Positions 26,673-35,441 are shown, numbered from the stretch's first letter. The stretch is DNA of 64,000 bases from an uncultured Eubacterium sp. (GCF_934295145.1 NZ_CAKRAS010000003.1:21015-85014); one strand, 5' to 3'. Notes: generated from the letters alone by a model not told the origin. Translations and numbers: made by a program.

Positions 26673-27686
26673 ATGAAAGAATTTTCTATTTCATCCAAAG
26701 AAGCCGGGCAGCGTATGGACAAATATCTGTTCAAAATCCTAAATCAGGCGTCCAAGGGCTTTGTTTATAAAATGCTGCGGAAAAAAAATATTATGCTGAA
26801 TGATAAAAAAGCAACGGGGCAGGAAGTGTTAAAAGCCACAGATCAGATAAAAATTTATCTGTCCGATGAGACCTTTGATAAATTCGCTTCCGCACTGGTG
26901 GAGACACCGGAGCAAAAACAGCCGGTGAAGGCAAAGGAAGGAAACGTTAAGTCAGCTACAAATACAACTGCAGTGCATCATCCGAAAATTCAGATTGTCT
27001 ATGAAGATGATGATATTCTGATCCTGAATAAACCGGTGGGACTTTTATCCCAGAAAGCAGAGAAAGAAGATTATTCCGCCAACGAAATGGTCATCGACTA
27101 TCTGCTGGAGAGCGGACAGCTGACCCGTGCGGAGCTGCGCACCTTTCATCCGTCCATCTGCAATCGGCTGGATCGAAATACTTCAGGTCTTCTGATTGCC
27201 GGAAAGACTATGCACGGACTACAGGAGATGGCAGAAGCCCTGAAATCCCGCAGTATGCAAAAATATTACCGTTGCCTTGTGTCAGGCCATATCGAGCAGG
27301 ATGCACATCTGAAAGGGTATTTGGCCAAAGACCATCAGAGCAATAAAGTGACGATCCGCAAGGAAGCTTTTGCAGATGCTTCTTATATTGAAACTGCGTA
27401 TCATCCGATCAAAGTATATGAAAATATGACCTTGCTGGAAGTGCATCTGATCACCGGACGCTCCCACCAGATCCGTGCGCATCTGGCCAGTATCGGGCAT
27501 CCAATCCTCGGGGATGCGAAATACGGTGACAGAAAAGTAAACCAGACGTTAAAAGACACTTGCAGGGTACGTTCCCAGCTGCTGCACGCATACCGCATGG
27601 AATTTCCGGACGGAAAAATCGTTACTGCGCCGGAACCGGCTGCATTTGAACGGGTGCAGATAAAACTTGCAAAAGAGAAGAGGTAG
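26673..27686 (+). CDS. RluA family pseudouridine synthase
   Basis: The 337-residue protein has an S4 domain (residues about 9-70, QRMDKYLFKILNQASKGFVYKML), a variable linker, and the RluA catalytic core with ILILNKPVGLLSQ, the active-site motif CNRLDRNTSGLLIAGKT and HQIRAHLASIGHPILGDAKYG. It would modify 23S rRNA or tRNA uridines. I start at the ATG at 26673, which gives the normal N-terminus; the Shine-Dalgarno is weak (AGAAAGAGA). It ends 5 bases before the phosphatase gene. Confidence 0.93.
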   Translation: MKEFSISSKEAGQRMDKYLFKILNQASKGFVYKMLRKKNIMLNDKKATGQEVLKATDQIKIYLSDETFDKFASALVETPEQKQPVKAKEGNVKSATNTTAVHHPKIQIVYEDDDILILNKPVGLLSQKAEKEDYSANEMVIDYLLESGQLTRAELRTFHPSICNRLDRNTSGLLIAGKTMHGLQEMAEALKSRSMQKYYRCLVSGHIEQDAHLKGYLAKDHQSNKVTIRKEAFADASYIETAYHPIKVYENMTLLEVHLITGRSHQIRAHLASIGHPILGDAKYGDRKVNQTLKDTCRVRSQLLHAYRMEFPDGKIVTAPEPAAFERVQIKLAKEKR

Positions 27687-27691
27687 ATACA

Positions 27692-28342
27692 ATGCATTTA
27701 TATATCATGAGACACGGTGAGACATTCTGGAATAAAAAAGGACTGATTCAGGGCTCCTCCGATATCGCTCTGACTCCCTACGGGGAAGAATTAGCCGCAG
27801 ATACCAGGGATGGTTTTGAAAGAGATGGAATCCAGTTTCAGAGAATTTATACCAGTCCTTATCAACGTGCGGTAAAAACAGCAAAGATCATTGCAGAAAA
27901 ACAGCCGGCTTCTGTTCATATTGAGCAGCGGGTGCGTGAAATGTGTTTTGGCAAGTATGAAGGAGATAAGATCAGTGAGATCAGAACAAAGGGGGACCAG
28001 AACCTGATCTACTGTTTTTCCAAACCGTCTCTGTATGTGGCCGATGAGACCGGAGATAATTTTTCAGATCTGTATGGACGGATTGAGACATTTCTGAAAG
28101 ATGAAATTCTGCCGATGGAACATGATCCGGCAGTGGAAAATGTACTGGTTGTTTGCCATGGTGCTGTCATCCGTGCGTTTCTGACGTATATTAAACATAT
28201 ACCAATGGATGAGTTCTGGACGATCCATCAGCCAAACTGCAGTGTCAACCGCATTCTGGTAAAAGATGGACAGTTTATCGTAGAAAAAGAAAATATCCTT
28301 TATTACAATGATCCGGAACTCACCCATCGGGGGATTTTGTAA
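27692..28342 (+). CDS. Histidine phosphatase family protein
   Basis: The 216-residue protein belongs to the phosphoglycerate-mutase-like superfamily: LYIMRHGETFWN carries the catalytic histidine, YTSPYQRAVKTAKII the core arginine, and VVCHGAVIRAFL the second histidine. It is more likely a phosphatase (cobalamin-type or broad specificity) than a glycolytic mutase; the substrate is unknown. Its stop codon overlaps the recU ATG by one base. Confidence 0.9.
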   Translation: MHLYIMRHGETFWNKKGLIQGSSDIALTPYGEELAADTRDGFERDGIQFQRIYTSPYQRAVKTAKIIAEKQPASVHIEQRVREMCFGKYEGDKISEIRTKGDQNLIYCFSKPSLYVADETGDNFSDLYGRIETFLKDEILPMEHDPAVENVLVVCHGAVIRAFLTYIKHIPMDEFWTIHQPNCSVNRILVKDGQFIVEKENILYYNDPELTHRGIL

Positions 28343-28875
28343 TGCCGACCTGGAATTCACGTGGACTGCGCGGATCCACACTGGAGGAATTTATCAACCG
28401 TACCAATGAGCGGTATCGGGAAAATCATCTGGCACTGATCCAGAAAGTACCGACCCCGATCACGCCTATTAAAATGGATAAGGAGAACCGGCATATTACT
28501 CTGGCTTATTTTGAGCAAAAAAGTACCGTGGATTATATCGGTGTGGTGCAGGGAATCCCGGTATGCTTTGATGCCAAGGAATGTCAGGTCGATACCTTTC
28601 CGTTACAGAATATTCACCCCCATCAGGTGGACTTTATGCGGGATTTTGAACAGCAAGGCGGCATCGCTTTTTTTCTGATCTTTTATACGCATCTGGAAAA
28701 ATTTTACTATCTGCCTTTCCGTCAGTTCAGTGAATTCTGGGCGCGGATGCAGCAGGGGGGAAGAAAAAGTTTTCGCATGGATGAACTGGATGAAAACTTC
28801 TTTTTTAGCGGTCATTCCGGACTTCTGGTTCCTTATCTGGATGCGCTGCAGATGGATTTGAATTTAAGGGATTGA
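28342..28875 (+). CDS. recU: Holliday junction resolvase RecU
   Basis: The 177-residue protein matches RecU, which cuts four-way junctions during recombination repair in Firmicutes. It starts WNSRGLRGSTLEEFINRTNERY and contains the nuclease motif KSTVDYIGVVQGIPVCFDAKEC with the catalytic Asp and Asp-x-Lys residues. Its usual partner is a penicillin-binding protein gene in Bacillus; here it follows a phosphatase and precedes the his operon. Confidence 0.92.
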   Translation: MPTWNSRGLRGSTLEEFINRTNERYRENHLALIQKVPTPITPIKMDKENRHITLAYFEQKSTVDYIGVVQGIPVCFDAKECQVDTFPLQNIHPHQVDFMRDFEQQGGIAFFLIFYTHLEKFYYLPFRQFSEFWARMQQGGRKSFRMDELDENFFFSGHSGLLVPYLDALQMDLNLRD

Positions 28876-28900
28876 CATTTTATAGTTAATTTCATATAAT
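28872..28900 (+). promoter_or_regulatory. his operon promoter
   Basis: TTGACA (28872-28877) and TATAAT (28895-28900) with exactly 17 bases between them form a consensus promoter starting at the recU stop codon. Confidence 0.85.
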
Positions 28901-28914
28901 ATTTAAAGATTTTT

Positions 28915-28957
28915 ACATATTAGCATGGTAGCACGCTAAAGTGCATGGGAAATATGT
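28915..28957 (+). other. Structured leader of the his operon
   Basis: An outer stem ACATATT (28915-28921) with AATATGT (28951-28957) encloses the hairpin GCAC-GCTAAA-GTGC. No T-box sequence, histidine-rich leader peptide or terminator T-run is visible. Its role is unknown. Confidence 0.5.
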
Positions 28958-28994
28958 ATAAAAAATGCAACAGAACAAAGAGGGGATCAAAGAC

Positions 28995-30182
28995 GTGAAG
29001 AATCAATTATTACATACGCCCGAAGGTGTCAGAGATATTTACAACGAAGAATGTGAACGTAAGATTATTTTGGAAAGCCGTCTGCTTTCTGTAATGAAAT
29101 CCTATGGTTATCACCCAATCCAGACACCAACTTTTGAGTTTTTTGATATATTCGGAAAAGAAATCGGTACAACTCCATCCAGAGATCTGTACAAGTTTTT
29201 TGACCGTGAGGGCAACACGCTTGTTCTCCGGCCGGATATCACACCGTCCATCGCACGGTGCGCATCCAAATATTATATGGAGCAGGCCATTCCAATTCGT
29301 CTGTGCTACACCGGAAACACATTCCGGAATAATTCCAGCTATCAGGGGCGTTTAAAAGAGAATACCCAGTCCGGAGCTGAGCTCATCGGAGACGGAAGCG
29401 TGGAGGCAGACGCAGAAATGCTTGCGTTATCTGCGCAACTATTGCAGGCAGCAGGTTTAAAAGAGTTTCAGCTGAGTGTGGGACATGCAGATTTCCTGCG
29501 TGGTCTGTTTGAGGCTGCAAATCTGGAAGAAGACGTGATGGAAGAAATACGTAACCTGCTGTTAAACCGTAATCTGTACGGTGTACAGGAGGTAGTCGAG
29601 CAGCATGTAACAGATGAAAATCTGAAACAGCTTTTCGCTCTGCTCAGCGATGTGATGCTGGATAAAGATAAAATCACTGCTGCGAAAGCATGGGCACAGG
29701 ATTTTCCTCGGGTACTGAAAGCACTGACCCGTTTAGAACAGCTGGATGAACTGTTAGAATTATACAATATCCATAAATATGTATCCTATGAACTTGCCAT
29801 GATTTCCGGATTTAATTATTACACCGGCATTATTTTTGCCGGATATACGTTTGGAAGCGGCGAGGCCATCGTAAACGGTGGTCGTTACGATAATTTGCTG
29901 AAATCCTTTGGAAAATCTGCACCGTCCATCGGTTTTGCAGTAGTCATCAATCAGCTGATGGCGGCACTGCAGCGACAGAACGTACGCATTCCGTTTGAAA
30001 ATACAACAAAATGGTTTATTTACAGCGAACAATACCGTCAGGATGCCATCAAAGATGCTCAGGTACTCAGAAGCCGTGGAGAACAGGTGGAACTGATGCC
30101 GCTGACAGAGCAGAACACAAAAGATGTCTATGAAAAATATGCCGAAGAAAATCATATTCAGGACATTATTTTCTATATGTAG
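28995..30182 (+). CDS. hisZ: HisZ, regulatory subunit of ATP phosphoribosyltransferase
   Basis: HisZ resembles histidyl-tRNA synthetase but lacks aminoacylation; it is needed to activate the short HisG encoded next. The 395-residue protein starts LLHTPEGVRDIYNEEC and has class II synthetase motif 2 LRPDITPSIARCASKYY and the HisRS-like FNYYTGIIFAGY. I prefer the GTG at 28995 because AGGGG (28981-28985) lies 9 bases upstream; an ATG at 28965 has no such site. hisG begins 12 bases after its stop. Confidence 0.93.
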   Translation: MKNQLLHTPEGVRDIYNEECERKIILESRLLSVMKSYGYHPIQTPTFEFFDIFGKEIGTTPSRDLYKFFDREGNTLVLRPDITPSIARCASKYYMEQAIPIRLCYTGNTFRNNSSYQGRLKENTQSGAELIGDGSVEADAEMLALSAQLLQAAGLKEFQLSVGHADFLRGLFEAANLEEDVMEEIRNLLLNRNLYGVQEVVEQHVTDENLKQLFALLSDVMLDKDKITAAKAWAQDFPRVLKALTRLEQLDELLELYNIHKYVSYELAMISGFNYYTGIIFAGYTFGSGEAIVNGGRYDNLLKSFGKSAPSIGFAVVINQLMAALQRQNVRIPFENTTKWFIYSEQYRQDAIKDAQVLRSRGEQVELMPLTEQNTKDVYEKYAEENHIQDIIFYM

Positions 30183-30194
30183 GAGGACCGGAAC

Positions 30195-30845
30195 ATGAGA
30201 TATTTAACATTTGCTTTAGGAAAAGGCCGTCTTGCCAACAAGACACTTGAAATGTTTGAAAAAATCGGTATCACCTGCGAAGAAATGAAAGATAAAGATA
30301 CAAGAAAACTGATATTTGTAAACGAAGACCTGAAACTGCGATTCTTTCTCTCCAAGGGACCGGATGTACCGACTTATGTAGAGTACGGTGCTGCAGATAT
30401 CGGAATTGTCGGCAGAGATACGATCCTGCAGGAAGCTCGTAATATTTATGAGGTTCTTGATCTTGGATTTGGGAAATGCAGAATGTGTGTCTGTGGTCCG
30501 GAATCTGCCAGAGATTTGCTGCAGCATCATGAACAGATCCGTGTGGCAACCAAATATCCGAAAATTGCGAAAGATTATTTTTACAATAAAAAACATCAGA
30601 CTGTGGAAATCATCAAACTCAATGGTTCCATCGAGCTTGCTCCGATCGTTGGTCTGGCTGATGTGATCGTGGATATCGTAGAGACCGGATCCACCTTACG
30701 TGAAAATGGTCTGACTGTTCTGGAAGAAGTTTGTCCGTTATCGGCCCGTATGGTAGTTAACCCGGTAAGTATGAAGATGGAGCAGGAACGGATCGGTAAA
30801 CTGATTTCTGATCTACGCGAAGTAATGAATAAAGGAGAAAACTAA
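30195..30845 (+). CDS. hisG: ATP phosphoribosyltransferase, short form
   Basis: This enzyme catalyses the first committed step of histidine synthesis (ATP + PRPP). The 216-residue length is that of the HisG-S form, which works only in complex with HisZ. Motifs include LTFALGKGRL at the start, YGAADIGIVGRDTI, and the PRPP-binding LADVIVDIVETGSTLRENGL. Histidine feedback is expected to act through HisZ (known for the family). hisD follows after one base. Confidence 0.96.
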   Translation: MRYLTFALGKGRLANKTLEMFEKIGITCEEMKDKDTRKLIFVNEDLKLRFFLSKGPDVPTYVEYGAADIGIVGRDTILQEARNIYEVLDLGFGKCRMCVCGPESARDLLQHHEQIRVATKYPKIAKDYFYNKKHQTVEIIKLNGSIELAPIVGLADVIVDIVETGSTLRENGLTVLEEVCPLSARMVVNPVSMKMEQERIGKLISDLREVMNKGEN

Positions 30846-30846
30846 G

Positions 30847-32148
30847 ATGCGTACGTTAAAACTCACAAAAGAAACCATTCAGAATATATTGACAGATCTG
30901 TTAAAAAGAAGTCCGAACAACTATACACAGTATGAGAGCAGTGTCAATGAGATTATTGCCAATGTCCGTGCAAACGGTGATGCAGCTGTTTTTGATTATA
31001 CACAAAAATTTGATGGAGCAACTGTAACTGCAGAAAATATTGAAGTGACAGAAGCTGAGATTGCAGAGGCTTATGAACAGGTAGACCTGAAATTGTTAGA
31101 AGTTATTCGTAAAGCGAAAGAAAATATCCGCGTATATCACGAAAAGCAGAAACAGTACAGCTGGTTTGATAGTTCCATTCCTGGAACTATGCTTGGTCAG
31201 AAAGTTACACCGATTGCAAAGGCAGGTGTATACGTTCCGGGTGGAAAAGCTGTTTATCCTTCTTCCGTGCTCATGAACATCATGCCGGCAAAAGTTGCCG
31301 GAGTAGAGGAAATCATTATGACAACTCCATGTAACAAAGAAGGAAAAGTTAACCCATCCACACTGGTTGCCGCAAAAGAAGCCGGCGCTGACCGTGTGTT
31401 TAAAGTTGGCGGTGCACAGGCCATCGCGGCACTTGCTTTCGGAACCGAGAGTATTCCGAAAGTAGACAAGATCGTAGGGCCTGGTAACATTTACGTTGCA
31501 CTGGCAAAAAAAGCAGTGTTCGGACATGTCAGCATAGATTCCATTGCAGGTCCGAGTGAAATTCTTGTGCTGGCAGACGAAACTGCAAATCCACGTTTTG
31601 TGGCTGCAGATCTGTTATCACAAGCTGAGCATGATGAACTGGCTTCCGCAATCCTGATTACAACAAGTGAAAAACTGGCTGAGGAAGTATCCAAAGAAGT
31701 AGAAGGCTTCTGCGAAGTGCTTTCCAGAAAAAACATTATTGAAAAATCATTAGAGAACTATGGCTATATCCTGATCGCACCGGATATGGATACTGCGATT
31801 GATACCGCAAATGAGATTGCATCCGAACATATGGAAATTGTAACCGCAAATCCCTTTGAAGTAATGACAAAGATCAAAAACGCAGGTGCAATCTTCCTTG
31901 GCGAATATAGCAGTGAGCCGCTGGGCGATTATTTTGCAGGACCAAACCATGTCCTCCCAACAAACGGAACCGCAAAATTCTTCTCACCACTAAGCGTAGA
32001 CGATTTCATTAAGAAATCAAGCATCATCTCTTATTCCAGAGATGCCCTGCATGCGGTATACAAAGATATTGCACAGTTTGCAGACTGTGAGCAGCTGACC
32101 GCGCATGCAAATTCCATCCGCGTCAGATTTGAAGACGAAAACAAATAA
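30847..32148 (+). CDS. hisD: Histidinol dehydrogenase
   Basis: HisD oxidises L-histidinol to L-histidine using 2 NAD+ and zinc. The 433-residue length is normal. Signatures are YVPGGKAVYPSSVLMNIMPA, FKVGGAQAIAALAFGTESI, VDKIVGPGNIYVALAK, GPSEILVLAD and LLSQAEHDELASAI, with the zinc-site residues of the SQAEHD motif and GPNHVLPT. It lies within the his operon, 16 bases before hisB. Confidence 0.97.
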   Translation: MRTLKLTKETIQNILTDLLKRSPNNYTQYESSVNEIIANVRANGDAAVFDYTQKFDGATVTAENIEVTEAEIAEAYEQVDLKLLEVIRKAKENIRVYHEKQKQYSWFDSSIPGTMLGQKVTPIAKAGVYVPGGKAVYPSSVLMNIMPAKVAGVEEIIMTTPCNKEGKVNPSTLVAAKEAGADRVFKVGGAQAIAALAFGTESIPKVDKIVGPGNIYVALAKKAVFGHVSIDSIAGPSEILVLADETANPRFVAADLLSQAEHDELASAILITTSEKLAEEVSKEVEGFCEVLSRKNIIEKSLENYGYILIAPDMDTAIDTANEIASEHMEIVTANPFEVMTKIKNAGAIFLGEYSSEPLGDYFAGPNHVLPTNGTAKFFSPLSVDDFIKKSSIISYSRDALHAVYKDIAQFADCEQLTAHANSIRVRFEDENK

Positions 32149-32164
32149 TCCGGAGGATATAGAA

Positions 32165-32758
32165 ATGGCAGAAAAGCGATATGCACAGGTACACAGAAAA
32201 ACAAATGAGACGGATATCAATCTGGCACTTACTTTAGATGGTAGCGGTAAACAGAACATTTCCACCGGCATCGGATTTTTTGATCATATGCTGTCCGGAT
32301 TTACAAGACATGGATTTTTTGATCTGAGTCTTGATGTGAAAGGGGATCTGGAAGTAGACTGCCATCATACCATTGAAGATACCGGAATTGTGCTTGGCAA
32401 TGCCATCCGGGAAGCTCTGGGCGATAAAAAAGGTATCAGGCGTTTTGGAAGCATGATACTTCCAATGGATGAAACTTTGGTTTTATGTGCCATTGATTTG
32501 TCCGGACGTCCTTATTTTTCATTTGATGCTGAATTTACCACAGACCGGGTAGGGGATATGGATACGGAAATGGTGCGTGAATTTTTCTATGCCATTTCCT
32601 ATGCAGCTGGCATGAATCTGCACATGAAAGTGATTTCCGGAACAAATAATCACCATATCATTGAGGCATTGTTTAAAGCATTTGGTAAAGCCCTGGATGA
32701 AGCGTCATCCTATGATCCGCGTGTAACGGATATTTTATCCACGAAAGGCAGCTTATAA
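32165..32758 (+). CDS. hisB: Imidazoleglycerol-phosphate dehydratase
   Basis: HisB removes water from imidazoleglycerol phosphate, a manganese-dependent step. The 197-residue single-function form has the repeated metal-binding motifs FFDHMLSGFTRHGFFD, DCHHTIEDTGIVLG and the later NNHHIIEALFKAFGKAL. CGGAGG precedes the ATG at 32165, chosen over a longer frame overlapping hisD. It has no HisB-N phosphatase domain, so histidinol-phosphate phosphatase must be supplied elsewhere. Confidence 0.96.
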   Translation: MAEKRYAQVHRKTNETDINLALTLDGSGKQNISTGIGFFDHMLSGFTRHGFFDLSLDVKGDLEVDCHHTIEDTGIVLGNAIREALGDKKGIRRFGSMILPMDETLVLCAIDLSGRPYFSFDAEFTTDRVGDMDTEMVREFFYAISYAAGMNLHMKVISGTNNHHIIEALFKAFGKALDEASSYDPRVTDILSTKGSL

Positions 32759-32761
32759 ATT

Positions 32762-34045
32762 ATGAATAAAAAAAACTTAATCGCAACGATTTATTTAAAA
32801 AACGGAAAACTGGTTAACGGTTTCAAAGATTATACAGAGCAGGATGATCTGATGGAACGCATCCGTCTCTACAATGATAATGGAATCGACAAGATTTATC
32901 TGTTTGATCTGTCCGATAATGATGCGGAACACGAACTAAATCTCCATACCATGAAAGAAATCAACCGTGTATCTGAGATCCCGGTATATGCAGGTGGTAA
33001 TATCAACCGTCTGGAAGATATCAAAAAGATTTTATATGCAGGTTGTAAAAAAGCAATTTTAAACCCGGTGAAAGATGTAACGGCACAGGTGTCAAGAGAA
33101 GGTGCTATGCGTTTTGGCAAAGAATCTCTGGCACTTTCCATCCACAATGTAGATCTGTTTTTTAAGCAGAAAGAAGATGTGGAAAATAACACAAGTGAAC
33201 TGATTGTTCTGGATCCGGCTCTGATGGGAACACTGGGCAATGTTACTGACATGCCTTATTCCGTTTTGCTGACAGAGACAGACAACGAAAGTGTCTGCGA
33301 GGCTTTAAAGTCTGATGAAACGATTACCGGTATTTCTTCAAAAACAATCAGTGCACCGAATACCGATGTGATGGCGCTGAAAGCTTATCTGAAAGAGCAG
33401 GGCATTGAGACCGGTCATCTGGAGACTTCCTGTGAATGGGCTGAGTTCAAACTGAACTCTGATGGCATGATCCCGGTCATTGTACAGGATTATAAGACAA
33501 ATGATGTACTGATGCTTGCTTATATGAATGAAGAAGCTTTTTATACCACACTGTCTCTTGGGAAAATGACCTACTACAGCCGAAGCAGAAACGAACTCTG
33601 GACCAAGGGCATGACTTCCGGTCATTACCAATATGTAAAATCTCTGTCCATAGACTGTGACAAAGATACGATTCTGGCAAAAGTATCCCAGATTGGTGCA
33701 GCTTGCCACACCGGCAACCGCAGCTGTTTTTATACAAATCTGGTACACGAAGAGTACAAAGAGAAAAATCCGCTGGAAGTATTTGAAAATGAGTACAATG
33801 TCATTCTGGATCGTAAACTACATCCGAAGGAGGGGTCTTATACCAATTACCTCTTTGACAAAGGAATTGATAAGATTCTGAAAAAAGTCGGAGAAGAGGC
33901 AACAGAAATTGTCATTGCAGCCAAAAATCCAGATCCGGAAGAAATTAAATACGAGATTGCTGATTTCCTGTATCATATGATGGTTATGATGGTTGACAAG
34001 GGCATCACATGGGATGAGGTACTTGAGGAGTTATCCCAGCGATAG
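32762..34045 (+). CDS. hisIE: HisIE bifunctional enzyme with degenerate HisF-like N-terminal domain
   Basis: The 427-residue protein has three parts. Residues about 5-218 resemble HisF (LIATIYLKNGKLVNGF; GIDKIYLFDLS; IPVYAGGNINRLEDIKKIL; C-terminal DVMALKAYLKEQGI), but the positions of HisF Asp11 and Asp130 are Tyr11 and His128, so cyclase activity is not expected. Residues about 225-328 are HisI, phosphoribosyl-AMP cyclohydrolase, with SRSRNELWTKG, SIDCDKD and Cys315/Cys322. Residues about 335-427 are HisE, phosphoribosyl-ATP pyrophosphatase, with KKVGEEATE and ADFLYHMMVMM. It closes the operon; hisA, hisF, hisH and hisC are not in this window. Confidence 0.92.
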   Translation: MNKKNLIATIYLKNGKLVNGFKDYTEQDDLMERIRLYNDNGIDKIYLFDLSDNDAEHELNLHTMKEINRVSEIPVYAGGNINRLEDIKKILYAGCKKAILNPVKDVTAQVSREGAMRFGKESLALSIHNVDLFFKQKEDVENNTSELIVLDPALMGTLGNVTDMPYSVLLTETDNESVCEALKSDETITGISSKTISAPNTDVMALKAYLKEQGIETGHLETSCEWAEFKLNSDGMIPVIVQDYKTNDVLMLAYMNEEAFYTTLSLGKMTYYSRSRNELWTKGMTSGHYQYVKSLSIDCDKDTILAKVSQIGAACHTGNRSCFYTNLVHEEYKEKNPLEVFENEYNVILDRKLHPKEGSYTNYLFDKGIDKILKKVGEEATEIVIAAKNPDPEEIKYEIADFLYHMMVMMVDKGITWDEVLEELSQR

Positions 34046-34055
34046 AAGTGTAGAT

Positions 34056-34132
34056 GTGCAGTGATTCTGAGATGAATATGTCAGCTTACGCTGACCAGAA
34101 TCACGCACCAAGTCTCACGTGCGTTCGACTTG
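34056..34132. other. Tandem stem-loops downstream of the his operon
   Basis: GTGC (34056-34059) and TGATTCTG (34062-34069) pair with CAGAATCA (34096-34103) and GCAC (34105-34108), enclosing GTCAGC-TTAC-GCTGAC. A second hairpin, CAAGTC (34109-34114) with GACTTG (34127-34132), follows. No T-run is present. The origin may be a repeat element or a small RNA. Confidence 0.55.
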
Positions 34133-34195
34133 AATCGGGTTAGTTCTGAAATTCCGGAATATAGCATAAGTAAATAAAAAGCAGGATACGATAGA

Positions 34196-34238
34196 AGAAA
34201 GTTTATGATTACATGATGTGATGATAAACTTTCTTTTT
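34196..34238 (+). terminator. Intrinsic terminator of the his operon
   Basis: AGAAAGTTTAT (34196-34206) and ATAAACTTTCT (34224-34234) form a perfect 11-bp stem followed by T residues. Confidence 0.75.
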
Positions 34239-34262
34239 GCTTTAAAAAGGAGTGAACCACTT

Positions 34263-34568
34263 ATGTATTCCGAACAATATGAAGACCGAAAACGTTACGC
34301 TGATGCCGCAAAAAGCAGTTTTTCTGCTATTGGACAGAAAGGAATCTACGCAGATTCAGAACAAGCTGATCGAAAGATCCCAGAAAAACAGCACCGTAAT
34401 TTTCCTGCCATTCGCTTTATACTGGCTCTGGGACTGTTTCTTTCTTTTCTTGCGATGAAACAGGCTGATTTTTCCTGGAAAGGATGGAATGCGGCAAAGA
34501 TTACCCGTCAGATTCAAAAGACCGTTGACCTATCGAAAATTCTGGAACAGATCAATTTTCTTCCATAG
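34263..34568 (+). CDS. Small single-pass membrane protein, function unknown
   Basis: The 101-residue predicted protein is supported by AAGGAG (34247-34252), 10 bases before the ATG at 34263. It has a charged N-terminal half, one membrane segment (about residues 51-68, FPAIRFILALGLFLSFLAM) and a short C-terminal part (WNAAKITRQIQKTVDLSKILEQI). I do not recognise it. It lies between the his terminator and the ABC transporter promoter, so it is probably a separate unit; no promoter of its own is obvious. Confidence 0.55.
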   Translation: MYSEQYEDRKRYADAAKSSFSAIGQKGIYADSEQADRKIPEKQHRNFPAIRFILALGLFLSFLAMKQADFSWKGWNAAKITRQIQKTVDLSKILEQINFLP

Positions 34569-34612
34569 CCAATGGGTGTACTGTAGAAACTGAAAAATTT
34601 ATACTTTCTTTA

Positions 34613-34641
34613 TTGATTTCAATTTTAGATAAAACTATAAT
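34613..34641 (+). promoter_or_regulatory. Promoter of the ABC transporter pair
   Basis: TTGATT (34613-34618) and TATAAT (34636-34641) are 17 bases apart. The leader of about 85 bases is AT-rich and ends in AAGGAG before the ATG. Confidence 0.65.
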
Positions 34642-34730
34642 AAAATAAGACATTCGGATTTATAAAATGTGCGTTATTTTTGTAGCTATTTTATAAATTT
34701 GAAATTATATGCTACATCAAGGAGAAAAAT

Positions 34731-35432
34731 ATGTCGTATATTGAATTTCAGCATATTACGAAAGAATATAACACGGGAGGAAGTTCTATTTTTGCATTGA
34801 AAGATGCTTCTTTTTCAGTAGAAAAAGGAGAACTTGCCGTTATCCTTGGTGCTTCCGGTGCCGGAAAGACAACTGCATTAAATATTTTGGGAGGTATGGA
34901 TACAGCCACTTCCGGTCAGGTATTGGTGGATGGCTCTGATATTACTACATACGGGAAAAAGCAGCTGACCCAGTATCGGCGCACAGATATTGGATTTGTC
35001 TTTCAGTTTTACAACCTGGTTCCGAATCTGACTGCATTGGAAAATGTGGAATTAGCTTCACAAATCTGTGAAGATTCCCTGAATGCAGCGCAGACACTCA
35101 AAAAAGTCGGACTTGGAATGCGTATGAAAAATTTCCCGTCCCAGCTTTCTGGTGGAGAGCAGCAGCGTGTTTCCATCGCCAGAGCTCTGGCTAAGAATCC
35201 GAAGTTGCTTCTTTGTGATGAACCTACCGGTGCATTGGATTACAATACCGGTAAGCAGATCCTGCAGCTGCTGCAGGATACCTGCCGAAAGGAAGGAATT
35301 ACTGTATTGATCATCACCCATAACTCCGCACTGGCACCAATGGCCGACCGGCTGATCCAATTTAAAAATGGTACTGTGATTAGTGAGACCAAAAATGCGC
35401 AACCGATTCCGATTGCAGAAATAGAGTGGTAA
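34731..35432 (+). CDS. ABC transporter ATP-binding protein, MacB/LolD type
   Basis: The 233-residue ATPase shows Walker A GASGAGKTT, the Q-loop region RTDIGFVFQFYNLVPNLTALENV, signature LSGGEQQRVSIARAL and Walker B LLLCDEPTGALD. The VFQFYNLVPNLTALENVELA pattern is typical of the MacB/LolD/SalX group, which powers FtsX-like permeases. The partner permease follows 9 bases downstream. No two-component system of the BceRS type is adjacent, so regulation is unknown. Confidence 0.94.
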   Translation: MSYIEFQHITKEYNTGGSSIFALKDASFSVEKGELAVILGASGAGKTTALNILGGMDTATSGQVLVDGSDITTYGKKQLTQYRRTDIGFVFQFYNLVPNLTALENVELASQICEDSLNAAQTLKKVGLGMRMKNFPSQLSGGEQQRVSIARALAKNPKLLLCDEPTGALDYNTGKQILQLLQDTCRKEGITVLIITHNSALAPMADRLIQFKNGTVISETKNAQPIPIAEIEW

Positions 35433-35441
35433 CGCAAACAA

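Noticed and set aside
32762..33420. N-terminal domain of HisIE as an active HisA or HisF
   Set aside because: Both catalytic aspartate positions are changed (Tyr11, His128).
34252..34458. 68-residue frame overlapping the small membrane protein gene
   Set aside because: The alternative frame at 34263 has AAGGAG at proper distance and a coherent membrane segment.
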